From: CAXMNX01 sp964194845 | GTDB lineage: Bacteria > Pseudomonadota > Alphaproteobacteria > Rhodobacterales > Rhodobacteraceae | Assembly (NCBI GenBank): GCA_964194845.1 | Contig: CAXMNX010000066.1 | Location: forward strand, 1-52,469 | DNA length: 52,469 nucleotides | Direction of reading: 5' to 3' | Shown here: piece after piece, positions 51,339 through 52,469 of the stretch | Layout of the letters: every line of letters begins with the position of its first letter | Numbering within the stretch: the first letter of the stretch is position 1 | Program-made: the position numbers and the translations under genes | Notes under the pieces: model-generated | What the model was told of the DNA's origin: nothing | Seen by the model: only the letters and a program-made list of their open reading frames with translations | Databases searched by the model: none

Positions 51339-52100
51339 TCAGGCAAATTGTTCGCGAATAAGCCGCTCTTCCAGCCCGTGGCCTGGGTCGAAAAGCAGCC
51401 GGTGGTTGATGTCGGGTTCGCTTCGCACTTCAACCCAGTGTACGTTTCGTACAGGCCGACTGTCGGCATCCGCCATGACGGGGCGCTTGGCCGGGTTCAA
51501 AACGTCGAACCGAACCGTCGCAGTCTTCGGGATGAGCGCGCCGCGCCATCGTCTGGGGCGAAAAGCAGCTACCGCTGTCAACGCCAACACCTCGGCGCCA
51601 ATAGGCAATATCGGGCCGTGGGCGGAATAATTGTAGGCGGTGGAACCGGCGGGCGTGGCGACCAGGGCGCCATCGCACACCAGTTCCTCGAGCCTTGGGC
51701 GGCCATCGACGGAAATCCTCAAACGCGCCGCCTGCGGTCCGGCCCTGATCAACGACACCTCATTGATTGCCAGCGCCTCGGTCACCGAGCCGTCTTCGCT
51801 ACCTGCGCGCATATGAAGGGGATTGATCGTGGCCTCTTCGGCTTCCGCCAGTCGACTGGGCAGATTGTCTTCAGAATAGGTGTTCATCAAAAACCCAACC
51901 GTCCCACGGTTCATACCGTAAACCGGTATTCCCAGTGGGCTCGCGTCATTCAGGGTTTGCAGCAAGAAGCCGTCGCCGCCCAATGCAACGATGATTTCCG
52001 CATCCCGGGCGTCATGATTTCCGTAGCGTTCTGTCAGCGCATCCAGCGCATCATTTGCAACGGTGACATCGCTTGCGCGAAATGAAATCTTCGTGCTCAT
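51339..52100 (-). CDS. nadK: NAD kinase
   Basis: A 253-residue enzyme that makes NADP. The Gly-Gly-Asp-Gly motif is at 41-44, and an Ile-Asn-Glu-Val segment and Thr-Pro-Ala-Gly-Ser-Thr-Ala-Tyr follow. ATG at 52100 has GAGGGG upstream; the frame is open further 5'. It is 13 bases upstream of the MetE-like gene and divergent from glyA. Confidence 0.93.
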   Translation of the reverse strand: MSTKISFRASDVTVANDALDALTERYGNHDARDAEIIVALGGDGFLLQTLNDASPLGIPVYGMNRGTVGFLMNTYSEDNLPSRLAEAEEATINPLHMRAGSEDGSVTEALAINEVSLIRAGPQAARLRISVDGRPRLEELVCDGALVATPAGSTAYNYSAHGPILPIGAEVLALTAVAAFRPRRWRGALIPKTATVRFDVLNPAKRPVMADADSRPVRNVHWVEVRSEPDINHRLLFDPGHGLEERLIREQFA

Positions 52101-52277
52101 CGCCCCTCGCAACCCTGCATTCCGGCGACGATTGCCCGTGTGGGTCGGAAACTCAAGTGCCCCGGGCATCGTTGGCGTCGCAATGCACCAGAGATTTGTC
52201 CGATAAAATGCTTTTCGCCGCGTCTGATTGGATCTATCAACCCGCGAATTTACCATAATTCGACCGGAGTACGGCCC

Positions 52278-52469
52278 ATGGACGCTAAAATTCGCGATGC
52301 GGGATTTTTCACGATGTCTTTATCTGATCGCGACCCTGCGATTCATAGTGCGATCCAGTCGGAGCTTGGTCGCCAGCGTTGTGAGATCGAGCTGATTGCG
52401 AGCGAGAACATCGTCAGCCGTGCGGTGCTGGAGGCGCAGGGGTCTGTGCTGACGAACAAATATGCCGAG
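52278..52469 (+). CDS. glyA: Serine hydroxymethyltransferase (N-terminal part)
   Basis: The first 64 codons of glyA, cut by the window end. The protein begins Met-Asp-Ala-Lys-Ile-Arg-Asp-Ala-Gly-Phe-Phe and includes Glu-Leu-Ile-Ala-Ser-Glu-Asn and Leu-Thr-Asn-Lys-Tyr-Ala-Glu, typical of the family. It converts serine and THF to glycine and methylene-THF, complementing folD and fhs in this window. Confidence 0.95.
   Translation, partial: MDAKIRDAGFFTMSLSDRDPAIHSAIQSELGRQRCEIELIASENIVSRAVLEAQGSVLTNKYAE

Noticed and set aside
50513..51361. 282-codon plus-strand frame opposite the MetE-like gene
   Set aside because: Antisense shadow with no motif or ribosome site.
1..52469. CRISPR arrays, transposases, prophage or integrative elements
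   Set aside because: No regular short repeats with spacers and no recognisable mobile-element gene; XerC is the chromosomal type next to DUF484.

Overview
The window looks like a piece of an alphaproteobacterial chromosome, most likely from the order Rhodobacterales (Roseobacter-type). The basis is the gene content and neighbourhoods: a Tad/Flp pilus cluster with an OmpA-like lipoprotein where CpaD is expected, a phosphatidylcholine synthase (Pcs), a ruvCAB-ybgC-tolQRAB-pal-cpoB-tilS-ftsH chain, DUF484-xerC, and small DUF1127 and one-membrane-segment proteins. Coding density is high, many genes overlap by 1-4 bases, and coding third positions look GC-rich. I see no tRNA, rRNA, CRISPR array, transposase or prophage.

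Layout. 1-512: end of a CoA-transferase beta subunit. 643-3693: a compact three-gene unit with a polytopic LPG-synthase/flippase-like membrane protein, a DprE1-like FAD oxidase and a DprE2-like short-chain dehydrogenase, resembling the polyprenyl-phospho-ribose to arabinose epimerisation pair. 3702-4601: a lytic transglycosylase on the other strand. 4929-16110: the Tad pilus cluster, consisting of three tandem small pilins, cpaB, cpaC, an OmpA-like lipoprotein, cpaE, cpaF, tadB, tadC, two TPR lipoproteins and the prepilin peptidase cpaA. 16107-17726: a GT-C-like membrane protein convergent with cpaA. 17861-19171: an AAA ATPase with a winged-helix-like N-terminus. 19304-22854: Lhr-type helicase, PdeM phosphoesterase and a PaaI-like thioesterase.

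22887-27357 (minus): an iron-sulfur CDGSH protein, folD, an OsmC-family protein, fhs and a MOSC-domain protein. folD and fhs, with glyA at the right edge, form most of a one-carbon folate set. 27470-38517 (minus): ftsH, tilS, cpoB, pal, tolB, tolA, tolR, tolQ, ybgC, ruvB, ruvA and ruvC, covering envelope integrity, cell division and Holliday-junction processing. 38840-43000: a DUF1127 protein, a small membrane protein, prmA, a hexapeptide acetyltransferase, msrA and an MFS transporter. 43067-47691: priA, a transaldolase-like enzyme and a DegP/Do protease. 47755-52100 (minus): pcs, xerC, DUF484, a short MetE-like methyltransferase and an NAD kinase. 52278-end: the start of glyA.

The most interesting part is the left third. 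A DprE1/DprE2-like pair with a possible lipid flippase lies next to a Tad pilus locus, which is itself followed by a GT-C-like protein of the class that uses polyprenyl-phosphate sugars. A shared role in decorating the pilus or envelope is a hypothesis only. The pilins have an unusual Asp-Trp in place of the Glu-Tyr of classical Flp pilins, and the first is preceded by a clear leader stem-loop.
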